64,000 bases of DNA. Source: Brettanomyces bruxellensis. Lineage: Eukaryota; Ascomycota; Pichiomycetes; Pichiales; Pichiaceae. This document shows, one piece after another, positions 39,511 to 49,522 of the stretch. The notes beneath the pieces were generated by a model. The model was not told the DNA's origin, did no database searches, and saw only the letters and a list, made by a program, of their open reading frames with translations. Where the stretch lies: NCBI RefSeq assembly GCF_011074885.1, contig NC_054684.1, positions 186,001 through 250,000 of the forward strand. The letters are read 5' to 3'. Numbering within the stretch: position 1 is the stretch's first letter; each line of letters begins with the position of its first letter. Position numbers and translations under genes: made by a program.

Positions 39511-42500
39511 ATGGAGGTCTATAACCAATTCATCGATCCTTCTACCTGCTTAGCATCTTTAGCATGCCATTTCACGTCTAAAGAAGACCAAAACCTAATT
39601 ATTTCAAAAGGAACTGTACTAGAAATATTTAAGCTCATTGAAGTGGAACCACAAGACTTAGAGTCTGAAGAAGGAAATGCGATAAATGATGTGGTTGCTG
39701 GTGCTGAATCATTTATAGGCGATGAAATTATTTCTACTCTACACGACAAACATCATAAATTGTCACTTGTTACCGAATACACACTCCAGGGTCGTATATT
39801 CGAAATTTCTAAATTCAGAAGTAATGAGAATGAAGATCTTGACTACTTGATAATTTGTACTGAATCCGCCAAAATAAGTATAATAAAATGGGATGCGTCT
39901 GTTCATCATATCAAGACTGTTAGTTTACACTATTATGAGCCTACGCTCGAAGCTCTGCTTGTTGAAAATATAGCGCATGTCGAAAAAAGACACAGGACAG
40001 ATCCAAATGGAATATGCACATCAATTGAGCTGAATGGAATTTTTATGATTTTACCATTTTACAAACCAGATATGGACGGAATTGCTTTCGGTTTCGAACC
40101 AGGAGACGAAGAATCTGCCAAACAATCGTCGTTTATAGAAGAGAATATAAAACGTGACGATGGAGAGAATTTGAAGAAGAGAATACTAGCAAATGCTAGT
40201 CCATCACAGCTTAAGAGAAGTAAGAAAATATCCGATCCAAGTTTTTTCATTTCAGGTGCTAAGTTACATGAAGGCGTGAAAAATATTATGGATTATCAAT
40301 TTCTTTACTCGTACAGAGAACCAACAATTGCAATATTATATGCCCCAGAGGGACTTTCATGGGCCGGATATTTACCAAAATTGAAGGACAATATGAAAGT
40401 TGTTGTTTTGTCCCTTAATCTTGATACACATAAGGCTGACTCCATCATGGTGCTTCCAAATTTACCATACGATTTGAATTCGATATATCCATTACCAAGC
40501 CCCATCAATGGATTTCTTTTAATTGGCTCGAACGAGATTCTACATGTGAACTCTCTCGGCTCAATAAAGGGTGTTTATACAAATAAATACTTTCCTGAAA
40601 CCTCTGACATGAAATTAAGAGATGAATCTGACCTGAATTTAGAGTGTGAGGGCTGTAGTGTTAGTTTTGTTGGTGACGATCAGGTATTACTTATTTCACA
40701 GATTGGAAAATTTTATGTTTTAAGCTTCAATGAGTCTGGTGGAATCTCGAACTTGAATAAAATAATTGAGATTCCAGAAGCCAACTATTGCAACGTGTCT
40801 GTCAACAATGTTTTGCAAATTACAAACATCGAGGACTGTAATTCCGCTTTTCTTTGTTGCCAAGGATCAGATAGTATATTGCTTCATTGGAACTATAATG
40901 TCCCCACGAGGGGAACTGTTTCAAAAAGCAATGCTGGTATAGAGAAAGAAGATGAAGATTCTTGGCTTTACCATGAAGATGAGACTTCACAGACATCAAA
41001 CAGACCATTAACCAGCTGCACATTTACTAAAATAGACAAATTAGTCAACTGTGGACCGACATCAGATTTTACTATTGGGAAAGTAACAACCAAAAGTAAA
41101 GTGTTTGGACTTCCAAATCCAAATTTAAATGAAAATGCAATAATTTGTTCTTCTGGTTTGGAAAAGGACACGGCGTTGTCCATAATCAATCCAAGCGTCA
41201 TTCCAAATATTAGATCTACATTGAAATTCTCGAGTGCAAGCAAGATATGGACGTTGAATGACTTAAGGGATATTACAAAATATCTGATCACCACTGATTT
41301 CAAAACCTACAAAACTCAAGTGTTTATTGTTGATAAGAAATACAGGGATATGTACTCTCGTGATTTTGACAAAGAACAATACAGTATTCAATTTGGCACA
41401 ATATACACAGGACGTGAGATGCTCATTACTCAAGTTACTCCATACAAAATAAATATGTTTAATTTTAAGTTCAAGCTTGTGGATTCCATAACGTGCGACA
41501 ATGAAATAAACGCAGCATCCATTTACGATCGTTATGCTATTATAATTACGAAGAATGGCGAGATAAACATTTATGAATGCAATTTCAAAACCAGAAAGCT
41601 AGAAAAATTAGATCTACCGGCCCTTTTGAATTATATGATTTTTACGTACGGTTGGATTACTGAATCATCCATTCTAAAAAATATTTCTAACTTGTCTCAG
41701 GAACCGGCTCCGAATGAGAGTTCAAAATTAAATCCAACAAATTTCAAAAAGGAAATAACATTTTGGATCGTCACGGCTGATAATAGAATTCTTGTTTTCA
41801 AAAAGAACCACAAGGAAAAGGTTTATGAGTTTAAAGACATTCACACATTTCCTGACAATTTACAACTCACTGCAATGAATCCAAATTATGAAGCTGATGT
41901 TGATCCTCTCATCAAGCAGGTTATGTTTACAAGTATAGGTGATTCATTCTACAGTAAGGATTATCTTCTTATTCTTACCTATGGTGGTGAGGTCATAATA
42001 TATGAAATGTATCATGATTTTGCATTGGACACATACAGATTGATGAAGAGCAATGACATTTTCAAGTTTCCCGTCATTGGCGCACCTGAAAATTCTTACT
42101 CCAGTGCCACCCGAATTGAACGTAATATGTTTAAGATAGAAAAATTTAATGGTCATAGCTGTGTGATGGTAACAGGATATAAGGCATTTTTAATTCTTCG
42201 GCAGCATAATTCTGTTCCTAGATTGTTGAAATTTGGAAATATTCCTGTATTATATTTTGCCCCCTTCAACTATGATACATGCAAAAACGGTGTAATCGCT
42301 ATTGATGACAAGAAATCGTGTCGAATGTGCCAACTTGACAATTCATTTGATTATTCCAATAGGGCTTCAATAAAAAAAATTCCAGTTGGGGAGACTATCA
42401 CCAAGCTTGATTACGATAATAAGTCAAACACATACGTAGTCGGGACTATGTCGAAAATTCGATTTTTACCTGAAGATGAGGACGGTGAAGAAATTCAGGG

Positions 42501-43638
42501 AGTGGACCTCAATAAAAATCATGCTCATAACTATAAGGCGCGAGTTCATTTATTTAGCCCCGAAACTTGGACAAGTATCGACAAAGTTGAACTAGAAGAT
42601 AATGAAGTATGCACAACTCTTAAAGTTATGAAACTCAATATTTTTGAGACCATGAATGATACCAAAAACTATGTTATTGTTGGTTCGGGAAAGTATCGGG
42701 TTGAAGATCTTGCTACCAAAGGTTCGTGGATGGTTTATGAAATTATTGACGTTGTTCCAGATCCCAACCACCCAGAAGCTAAAAATAGATTGAAGCTTAT
42801 TAAGAGTGAATCCTCTAGAGGTTCAATTCTTGGATCGTGTAATATTTCTGGAAGATTTTCCTTGGTGCAAGCCCAAAGAATGTTGGTTAGAACGATTAAG
42901 AAGGATGGAAATGCTGTCCCTGTTGCGTTTACCGATACGTCACTATACACAAAGGATGTTAAGTCATTTGAAGACATGATGATCATTGGTGATGCATTTG
43001 ATGGCCTTTCTTTATATGGATTTGATGCGGAACCATATAGAATGCTCAAGCTGGGGAAAGAGACTCAAAATCTTTCATTGACTGCCTGTGATTTCATAGT
43101 ACACGAGGGGGGATTATACATTATTGCGGCCGATGAAGATTCGGTGTTACACTTGTTGGAATATGATCCGTACGATCCGGAATCTATGAAGGGATTGAAA
43201 TTATTGACAAGATCGGTGTTCAGATTTAATGGTTACACTACAGCTATGAGATTATGTGATCGGAAAAACTCAATATTCAGCATGTTAGATACTCTTGCTA
43301 TCCCGCCTGGTGCCGATTTAGGATTTGAAGTTATTGGATGCAACATTGAAGGTTCATTTTACAAAGTTACTCCTGCAAATGAATATACTTATAGAAGATT
43401 ATACGCGTTGCAAAACCATATCAGTGATAAAGAGTCTCATTGGTTGGGACTAAATCCCAAGATGAATGCGGTAGGCCATCTTTCACACATAATGAAATTG
43501 GTGAAAAGACCATTTATTGATCTCAATATTATCAAGCGATACATCAGTATGAGCGAAGAAAAAAAAATGCACATAACAAAACGGTTGGGTAAAAATGCTT
43601 TGATTGAGACTTATCGAGATGTAATTTCTTTACAATAA
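39511..43638 (+). CDS. CFT1: Cleavage/polyadenylation factor CPF subunit (CPSF160)
   Basis: This is a large beta-propeller scaffold of the cleavage and polyadenylation factor that helps position the poly(A) polymerase module. The 1375-aa product (1357 in S. cerevisiae) begins MEVYNQFIDPSTCLASLACH, like Cft1. It has HYYEPTLEALLVEN, then GLPNPNLNENAIICSSG, SIKQVM-like LIKQVMFTSIGD, TGAPD-like IGAPENSYSSATRIER and KFGNIPVL. The strongly conserved CPSF_A C-terminal region contains ISGRFSLVQAQRMLVR, IIGDAFDGLSLYGFDAEPYR and YRRLYALQNHI. It is intronless. The ATG at 39511 is the first in frame. Confidence 0.95.
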   Translation: MEVYNQFIDPSTCLASLACHFTSKEDQNLIISKGTVLEIFKLIEVEPQDLESEEGNAINDVVAGAESFIGDEIISTLHDKHHKLSLVTEYTLQGRIFEISKFRSNENEDLDYLIICTESAKISIIKWDASVHHIKTVSLHYYEPTLEALLVENIAHVEKRHRTDPNGICTSIELNGIFMILPFYKPDMDGIAFGFEPGDEESAKQSSFIEENIKRDDGENLKKRILANASPSQLKRSKKISDPSFFISGAKLHEGVKNIMDYQFLYSYREPTIAILYAPEGLSWAGYLPKLKDNMKVVVLSLNLDTHKADSIMVLPNLPYDLNSIYPLPSPINGFLLIGSNEILHVNSLGSIKGVYTNKYFPETSDMKLRDESDLNLECEGCSVSFVGDDQVLLISQIGKFYVLSFNESGGISNLNKIIEIPEANYCNVSVNNVLQITNIEDCNSAFLCCQGSDSILLHWNYNVPTRGTVSKSNAGIEKEDEDSWLYHEDETSQTSNRPLTSCTFTKIDKLVNCGPTSDFTIGKVTTKSKVFGLPNPNLNENAIICSSGLEKDTALSIINPSVIPNIRSTLKFSSASKIWTLNDLRDITKYLITTDFKTYKTQVFIVDKKYRDMYSRDFDKEQYSIQFGTIYTGREMLITQVTPYKINMFNFKFKLVDSITCDNEINAASIYDRYAIIITKNGEINIYECNFKTRKLEKLDLPALLNYMIFTYGWITESSILKNISNLSQEPAPNESSKLNPTNFKKEITFWIVTADNRILVFKKNHKEKVYEFKDIHTFPDNLQLTAMNPNYEADVDPLIKQVMFTSIGDSFYSKDYLLILTYGGEVIIYEMYHDFALDTYRLMKSNDIFKFPVIGAPENSYSSATRIERNMFKIEKFNGHSCVMVTGYKAFLILRQHNSVPRLLKFGNIPVLYFAPFNYDTCKNGVIAIDDKKSCRMCQLDNSFDYSNRASIKKIPVGETITKLDYDNKSNTYVVGTMSKIRFLPEDEDGEEIQGVDLNKNHAHNYKARVHLFSPETWTSIDKVELEDNEVCTTLKVMKLNIFETMNDTKNYVIVGSGKYRVEDLATKGSWMVYEIIDVVPDPNHPEAKNRLKLIKSESSRGSILGSCNISGRFSLVQAQRMLVRTIKKDGNAVPVAFTDTSLYTKDVKSFEDMMIIGDAFDGLSLYGFDAEPYRMLKLGKETQNLSLTACDFIVHEGGLYIIAADEDSVLHLLEYDPYDPESMKGLKLLTRSVFRFNGYTTAMRLCDRKNSIFSMLDTLAIPPGADLGFEVIGCNIEGSFYKVTPANEYTYRRLYALQNHISDKESHWLGLNPKMNAVGHLSHIMKLVKRPFIDLNIIKRYISMSEEKKMHITKRLGKNALIETYRDVISLQ

Positions 43639-43777
43639 AATAAACGTGAGTGAATTTTTCTTGTACTTCCCTTCCTCTCGAATAGAAATATTTCTGAGAA
43701 GTGTATTATCAATTAATGTCGTACATTACTGATTTTATGAACTTAATGAAATTGTGAAATCAAAGGGACTGCATATA

Positions 43778-44761
43778 ATGTGTGATTACAATACTTTAAA
43801 ACTAAAAGATTACAACTTATGGAAATATACAGCTAAGGGTTCTGCAAACGCAGTATATAGATACAATGGACCACATAACCCACTTTTCACACACAAGGTG
43901 ATCAGGGTTCGCCTAACTTCGTGCGAGCTATTGACTAAAGAAGTATTTAAATATATGAATTCCTCGAAATTGGAAAAATTACGTGAATATATACCGCGTA
44001 CGGATATACTATCCGTAGACAGGCAATTTATGGATAATCTTCAGCGACAATCTCCAGCTTCTGTTAAACTAAATCGATTGGAAACTGATGTATTACTTCT
44101 TGATGATATATTTACTCACAAAATTTCGGCATATCATGAAATTTGTCTTAGCAAGTACTACAAATTTTACATTTTTAAAAAAGAAGATCAGAAAGAATTC
44201 ATTCTTGAATTCAAACCGAAATGGCTATATAAGCCGCCCGCATTTTTCAAAACATGCAGGAATTGTGCCCAGAGTATATTAAAAAAGCAGAAATTTTCAA
44301 ACTGTACTCTTCTACTTCTATCTATGCCGGACGGGGTTCGAATATGGTGTAGAAATCTTCAAAACGAATTGGAAAGACAAGGTTATAATATTGCGGTATA
44401 CGATAGTCTATTTCAAGTAATAAGCGAACATTATGATCTGATTGGAATTCTCTACAAATTAGAGAACAAAAATTGCAATGATATGCATAACGCTCTTCGT
44501 CAGCTATCATCACCCAAGGAAGTTACTGACGTCATTCGAAATTCTATGTCTCTCAGGGATGTGTCAATTACGATAAACCTTTCGTCACACGAAGTTCACG
44601 TATTAGACATTGATCCGAAGCCGACATCAAAATGGAAGAAATGGAAAGAACAGGAAGTCAAAAATTCACCTCTCTATCTGTGTGAAAGCAATTGTTCTTT
44701 GAATTCCGAAGGCGATACAGTTAACGTAGCAACAAATCCACATTGTCCTGTTAAATTTTGA
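43778..44761 (+). CDS. IPK1: Inositol-pentakisphosphate 2-kinase
   Basis: It adds the 2-phosphate to inositol pentakisphosphate to make phytate (IP6), which is needed for mRNA export. The 327-aa product (281 in S. cerevisiae) carries the IPK1 signatures: KGSANAVYRYNG near residue 19 (nucleotide loop), EFKPKWLYKPP, CRNCAQSILK and the C-terminal DIDPKPTSKWKKW. The first ATG is at 43778, since the earlier in-frame codon at 43754 is GTG. The last 88 bases overlap, tail to tail, the 3' end of HTD2 on the other strand. Confidence 0.92.
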   Translation: MCDYNTLKLKDYNLWKYTAKGSANAVYRYNGPHNPLFTHKVIRVRLTSCELLTKEVFKYMNSSKLEKLREYIPRTDILSVDRQFMDNLQRQSPASVKLNRLETDVLLLDDIFTHKISAYHEICLSKYYKFYIFKKEDQKEFILEFKPKWLYKPPAFFKTCRNCAQSILKKQKFSNCTLLLLSMPDGVRIWCRNLQNELERQGYNIAVYDSLFQVISEHYDLIGILYKLENKNCNDMHNALRQLSSPKEVTDVIRNSMSLRDVSITINLSSHEVHVLDIDPKPTSKWKKWKEQEVKNSPLYLCESNCSLNSEGDTVNVATNPHCPVKF

Positions 44762-45651
44762 AGCCAAATGTTCGTTTGAGTCTTAGAACTTTTAGAAATA
44801 CATATCTTCAGCTTTTCATTGGTGAAAAACGGTCTGGATATTTTGTATTTTATTTTGCGAAGTGAGATCTGACTATTGGTTAAATTGAGCCAGAATTGTA
44901 ATGCCAGTTCAAGGAGTAATGGTGCTTCCACGACAACTTTAGGGTAACCCTCAATTGAATTACAATAATGGAGATCGTAATGAAGAAGATGCGAATTAAA
45001 AGTAAGAGCGCTCATTCTAAAGTTTGTTATCAAACTGGGCGTCACAAAAATAAAATGATCAGGGGTAATTAGATCAGAGCTAGTTTCTTCGGCTTCCGAA
45101 TAAAGTTCATTTAAGTAGCATAACCTCCTTTTTTCTATTAAACTTAATCCAAACATATTCGAATAATTCCTGCGATAATCAACGAATATGGTAGAGTTTT
45201 TGTTGAATGCTTTTACATTAGTGACCTTTTCTTCGAAGTCTACACGTTCTCCAAACTTAAGACGGTTTCCCGGCTCAAATATCAGTTCACCTCCGACCCA
45301 CATTCTTCTTCTAAAAAACTCTATATTATTTAACACTGGAGAATTAAAATTGTCGTAACCATCTGGGCTTATTTCGGACTCAAAGTGTGTCGGGTTACAA
45401 TATATCATAGAATACCCGTATGGTATATATCTTCCGAATTTCATGTGTGTTTTCATATAATTTCGGAATATATTACTTTGAATTGGTGGCCTAGAAAACA
45501 CTGATTGAAGAGTAACATACAATTCCCTTCCTTTACTGGCTGAAAGAGCTTCATCGGTGGTCTTCCAGCTTTTGCCGATCAATTGCTTCCTGATTATGGA
45601 TATTTCGTCATCGGATGCCTTCGTGCAAGATTTTTTGAAACTTGATAACAT
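44674..45651 (-). CDS. HTD2: Mitochondrial 3-hydroxyacyl-thioester dehydratase
   Basis: It dehydrates 3-hydroxyacyl-ACP in mitochondrial fatty-acid synthesis. The hot-dog-fold region is marked by PSLITNFRMSALTFNSHLLH followed by YDLHYCNSIEGYPKVVVEAP, which corresponds to the RxSAxTFNxHxIHYD...GYPxLVVxGP block of Htd2. An earlier double hot-dog part has FFRRRMWVGGELIF. The length is 325 aa (280 in S. cerevisiae). The basic N-terminus MLSSFKKSCTKAS is compatible with mitochondrial import. Its C-terminus overlaps IPK1 by 88 bp on the opposite strand. Confidence 0.9.
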   Translation of the reverse strand: MLSSFKKSCTKASDDEISIIRKQLIGKSWKTTDEALSASKGRELYVTLQSVFSRPPIQSNIFRNYMKTHMKFGRYIPYGYSMIYCNPTHFESEISPDGYDNFNSPVLNNIEFFRRRMWVGGELIFEPGNRLKFGERVDFEEKVTNVKAFNKNSTIFVDYRRNYSNMFGLSLIEKRRLCYLNELYSEAEETSSDLITPDHFIFVTPSLITNFRMSALTFNSHLLHYDLHYCNSIEGYPKVVVEAPLLLELALQFWLNLTNSQISLRKIKYKISRPFFTNEKLKICISKSSKTQTNIWLQNLTGQCGFVATLTVSPSEFKEQLLSHR

Positions 45652-45805
45652 AGAAAGTAAATATTATATCAATAAATGAATTTATCAGTAAATATCACAC
45701 TATAAACAGGTAATGCCTACCGGAACTGTGAAATATGCACTTCATTCGAACAACATCAAAATTTCACAGAGATGAGCGAGAGAGCTGAGTTGGAGCGAAG
45801 AAAAG

Positions 45806-48295
45806 TTAAAATATAAGATTACGTAACTTTTTGATAATGTTCGCACATTTTCCTTGACACTGTTCGTCAACGACTAGATCATTTTCGATTAGTTGCCCCA
45901 AAGTTCCATAAATATCGTAAAGTATGTTCATGAACAATCCAGTTAATGGTACAACTGAATTATCAATATCAAGAACCTCCTGAACACAATCGAATAAATG
46001 TAACAACTCATTTTGATTTATCTTCTTATTAAAAGCAATTTGTTTTAACTCATTGGAAACTAAAAGGAGAAGATCTTTCGTCATTCCCGGCAATTCAATG
46101 CTCGAAGGAATTGCACACTCATATATAAGGCGAAGGTTATGAAAATATTCGGAATTTAGGATTGCTGAGAAGGTTCCAAGGTTAAAACCTCTCCCGGTGA
46201 AACCGTCAATAACTTTCCAAACCCCTGCCAACGAATAAAATAATTGGGGAAGTTTTTTGTTTATGAAAACTGTATTTTTCTTATCGCCGGCGACACAATT
46301 TTTGGTTTCTGATTTGCTTAACTTTTTTTCGAGGGTTGAAGACACTCTCACTACTTGACCATCAACACGCAAGGCTTTCATATCAGAATTTAAAGCTAGG
46401 AGTTTATCTGGTGTTTCAAAAAACGGTGAGTCAGAGCTTTCATACTGCATAAACTGTTGGTGAAGCGATTCCGGTAATTTTTGTGGAGTAAATTTTTCTA
46501 TTCCATCCTTTCCCTCCACAAAATTATCGTTGTACTTGCCACTCAGCTCCCTACAACTAAGACTTAAAGAGGTCAAAATCATCAATCTCGAACTCATTGA
46601 AATATCACCATTCAAGAAAGCTTTAACAGAGGCATTGGAGCAGTTATCAAAGTCACCGACATTCAAGGCAATCATAGTGGACAATTTCCACGTATTAAAA
46701 TTATCATTATCGGCGGAATTAGACATTGATATAACATCTTGTAGTATAGATGTACTGTAAAATCGTAATTCTGGCGTGTTGGCCTTAGATCTAATCATTT
46801 GGGGAGCAATGGCAAATGCAACATCCATTTTTTCATATGCAAACTTATCAGTTTGTTGATCCGCGTTCATGTAAGAAGAAAGCTCTTTCAAATAAACGGG
46901 TATGGAAACAGTGTTATCCTTATGAATGTTGTTGTCTTTCGAGCGAATATTCGAACTTTTCCCTTCAGGATGGTTTAGCGTGATGACTCTTTTGCATATC
47001 GCGCCATCAGTGGTCATTTTTCTATTTTGAAGATAACTTATTGCTTCGTGGGAATTATGAATGCGTCCGTTGGTCTGAATATTTATTGGTTCACAGGCAC
47101 TAAAAATTGCTCTTTCTCGAATCTGAAGATCTACTATATCAAATAAAACAGACCCATCCTTTTTTATCCTGCCGTAAATAAAATCTGCGAAACACATTCC
47201 CAACTCCCGTGTTAAGTTTAGGGGAGAGTCCAACCTATTTGAAATAGCACAAATAAAAGAACTATCACGTGATAAAGAATTTAGTTGCTCCCTTGTACAA
47301 TAATGAGCCAAACAAATTATGAATCGGGTAAAGAATTGCTGAGTTGCAGTGGGTGTTTCCGCAATATAACTCTTAGATCCAAACTGGACCGTGCATTCGA
47401 GGAAAAATTTGTAAAAAGTGCGTTGATTATCCGATGCTTCGGAGTTTTTAAATGATAAGGCTAAAATAACCTTGGATGATGGCAAATGACCTATAGATCT
47501 GGCGTATTCTAACAAAGTCGAACGTTGGTTAAAAGAGAGATCATCAAGAATAAAGTAATATGCCCTAATAGACAAATCACTATCATCAAGGTGATTGGCC
47601 ATATAGCTAATCAACACTTTGACAAATCGCCAATCTGTAGAAATCTGATTGTACACATCACAAAGCATGCGATGAATCTTTATATCATGAAAAAAAAAAT
47701 TAATTAGTTTAGGGTCTGCCAAATATAACGAATCCAAAATTCTTGCAGATCTAGAAAGAGTCGTCACATCGTGATCATGAACTTCCTTCAATACGCTGGA
47801 GAATATGATGTGATAATATTTCGCTGTGATTGTCTCCAGTTCTTTTGTCTTGTGCTGCAGATAACATTTATTTAAAGTCTCCGGAATTTTGAAAGTCACC
47901 AATTTTTCCAATTCTCTAAATGATTGCAATGATTGATTATTTATTTCTGAGAAAATATCAACAAATTGTCTCGAATACACAAGTTCTACTAGAACTCTAA
48001 TGTAAACTTCATTCTTCGGATCAGCACTTATTTTGACGATTAACTGGTATAAGCAAATCCTGTTCGAAAGAATAGAAAAAATACTTTGTTTTGCGCCATC
48101 ATCAAGTAATAAATATGTCTCTGGAATAGTATATTCTAAAATTATGTTTGAACTAGCAAGCTGATTGAGATCTTTTGCCCGTCCTTCTTGCTTGGAGATT
48201 ATTGTATCGATCTGGAAGAGTGCAGAGCGTAACTGATCAGTTGAAGGTTGTGCTTTGAGCCGGCTCAAGACAGCTGTAATTATATCTGTACTCAT
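45806..48295 (-). CDS. TEL2: TTT complex subunit Tel2
   Basis: This is an HEAT-repeat-like helical scaffold of the Tel2-Tti1-Tti2 co-chaperone complex that stabilises PIKK kinases (Tor, Tel1, Mec1). The clearest mark is SFICAISNRLDSPLNLTREL followed by GMCFADFIYGRI, which matches the conserved Tel2/CLK2 block. After a poorly conserved linker a second helical part has PVYLKELSSYM, KMDVAFAIAPQMIRSK and a C-terminal ELKQIAFNKKI. The length is 829 aa (688 in S. cerevisiae). The ATG at 48295 is the first in frame. Confidence 0.85.
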   Translation of the reverse strand: MSTDIITAVLSRLKAQPSTDQLRSALFQIDTIISKQEGRAKDLNQLASSNIILEYTIPETYLLLDDGAKQSIFSILSNRICLYQLIVKISADPKNEVYIRVLVELVYSRQFVDIFSEINNQSLQSFRELEKLVTFKIPETLNKCYLQHKTKELETITAKYYHIIFSSVLKEVHDHDVTTLSRSARILDSLYLADPKLINFFFHDIKIHRMLCDVYNQISTDWRFVKVLISYMANHLDDSDLSIRAYYFILDDLSFNQRSTLLEYARSIGHLPSSKVILALSFKNSEASDNQRTFYKFFLECTVQFGSKSYIAETPTATQQFFTRFIICLAHYCTREQLNSLSRDSSFICAISNRLDSPLNLTRELGMCFADFIYGRIKKDGSVLFDIVDLQIRERAIFSACEPINIQTNGRIHNSHEAISYLQNRKMTTDGAICKRVITLNHPEGKSSNIRSKDNNIHKDNTVSIPVYLKELSSYMNADQQTDKFAYEKMDVAFAIAPQMIRSKANTPELRFYSTSILQDVISMSNSADNDNFNTWKLSTMIALNVGDFDNCSNASVKAFLNGDISMSSRLMILTSLSLSCRELSGKYNDNFVEGKDGIEKFTPQKLPESLHQQFMQYESSDSPFFETPDKLLALNSDMKALRVDGQVVRVSSTLEKKLSKSETKNCVAGDKKNTVFINKKLPQLFYSLAGVWKVIDGFTGRGFNLGTFSAILNSEYFHNLRLIYECAIPSSIELPGMTKDLLLLVSNELKQIAFNKKINQNELLHLFDCVQEVLDIDNSVVPLTGLFMNILYDIYGTLGQLIENDLVVDEQCQGKCANIIKKLRNLIF

Positions 48296-48364
48296 ATTAA
48301 ATACAAAAATGAATACTGTTGTCCATGTAATAATATAATCATTTTAATAATGCAAGTTCTTTAA

Positions 48365-48574
48365 TTAAAATGGAAAGCTGGTAGTATTTTCAGAAATTTC
48401 CGGAAGGGTTCTCCGTGTTTTATTTATAAGATTTGATAATTTATTTAAAATTTCGTTTCTTTGTGTTCGCTCTGTGACGAGATGCCGGGTCCCATCTAAT
48501 TTAAAAAGTGTGAATTTCAAAAGTTTAATTCTGAAGTACTTCAGCTGGAAGCACACTCGTAGATTTAAAACCAT
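48365..48574 (-). CDS. Possible small basic protein
   Basis: This 69-codon frame from ATG 48574 lies between TEL2 and CAX4. The product is basic and helical (ILNKLSNLINKTRRTLPEIS near the end). I do not recognise it. The frame stays open upstream to a TTG near 48607 without another ATG. It starts 58 bp from CAX4 and diverges from it, so it may be a real short gene, a spliced gene missing an exon, or chance. Confidence 0.3.
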   Translation of the reverse strand: MVLNLRVCFQLKYFRIKLLKFTLFKLDGTRHLVTERTQRNEILNKLSNLINKTRRTLPEISENTTSFPF

Positions 48575-48632
48575 TTCAAAGTCATAAGGTGATGAAGAGG
48601 ATAGCAAGAAACTAATTCAATAATAAATCACC

Positions 48633-49352
48633 ATGGCAAACTCTACTTATATCCCTTTTGATCACACATATATCGTTTATGATCCAAAACAACCTTGGAC
48701 ATTAATTTTAGCATTATCATCAATACTTCCTATTATTATACTTATATTTTTATTTTCATGGTTCTTAACAGATAGAGAATTAGAACCATGTATAATTGCA
48801 GGAGGACAAGTTGTGAATGATCTTATTAGTACGCTACTGAAGCAAAAAATTAGGTTTGCTAGGCCGATTAAAGGTCAAATATTTAAGAAAGACGGCCACC
48901 TTGTTTATGGGATGCCTTCATCGCATTCGCAATTCATAATGTTTTTCTCGACGTATATGATACTTAAGATGTCATATCAGTGGCCATATCGTATAGAAAG
49001 GATATACAAAATTGGTGCGATTACATCTCTTCTATTGGGTATCGGGTTAATAATTTACTCACGGTTGTTTTTCTCGTATCACACTATTGATCAAGTCGTT
49101 GTTGGGTGCTTCCTCGGAACATTTCTTTCTTGCGGTTATTTTGGTGCAATATCTATACTACGTGATTATGGCCTATTAAATCGGTTTTTAAAATGGAAAG
49201 TATGTGAGCTTTTGCGGATAAAGGATTCATTTCATACTAAGAAATATCACACTTTAAAAGAAGAAAGAGATACATGGGAAGATAATTTTATTGATGAACA
49301 AATAAATGAAGCACAAAATAAGTACGACAATAAGAATCGCAGGATAATTTAA
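48633..49352 (+). CDS. CAX4: Dolichyl pyrophosphate phosphatase
   Basis: It removes phosphate from dolichyl-PP in the ER lumen, recycling the lipid carrier for N-glycosylation. The PAP2 phosphatase motifs are in order: KQKIRFARP (motif 1), YGMPSSHSQF (motif 2) and SRLFFSYHTIDQV (motif 3). At least four hydrophobic segments are visible: about 20-45, 95-115, 125-145 and 155-175. The length is 239 aa, equal to S. cerevisiae Cax4. It converges with GIT1. Confidence 0.95.
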   Translation: MANSTYIPFDHTYIVYDPKQPWTLILALSSILPIIILIFLFSWFLTDRELEPCIIAGGQVVNDLISTLLKQKIRFARPIKGQIFKKDGHLVYGMPSSHSQFIMFFSTYMILKMSYQWPYRIERIYKIGAITSLLLGIGLIIYSRLFFSYHTIDQVVVGCFLGTFLSCGYFGAISILRDYGLLNRFLKWKVCELLRIKDSFHTKKYHTLKEERDTWEDNFIDEQINEAQNKYDNKNRRII

Positions 49353-49522
49353 AATCATTAATTACATTTCAGTTACAGCGGAGTTTCTACGTAAAACATT
49401 CATTGTTTAAATTGGATAATCTTCATTGTTATTACATCATCCCAACGTTATATTCTAATGTATAATATTAAAGGAAAGCAATTAAAAGGAAAATAAAGCT
49501 AAAGCTAGGTAAAAATGTATTA

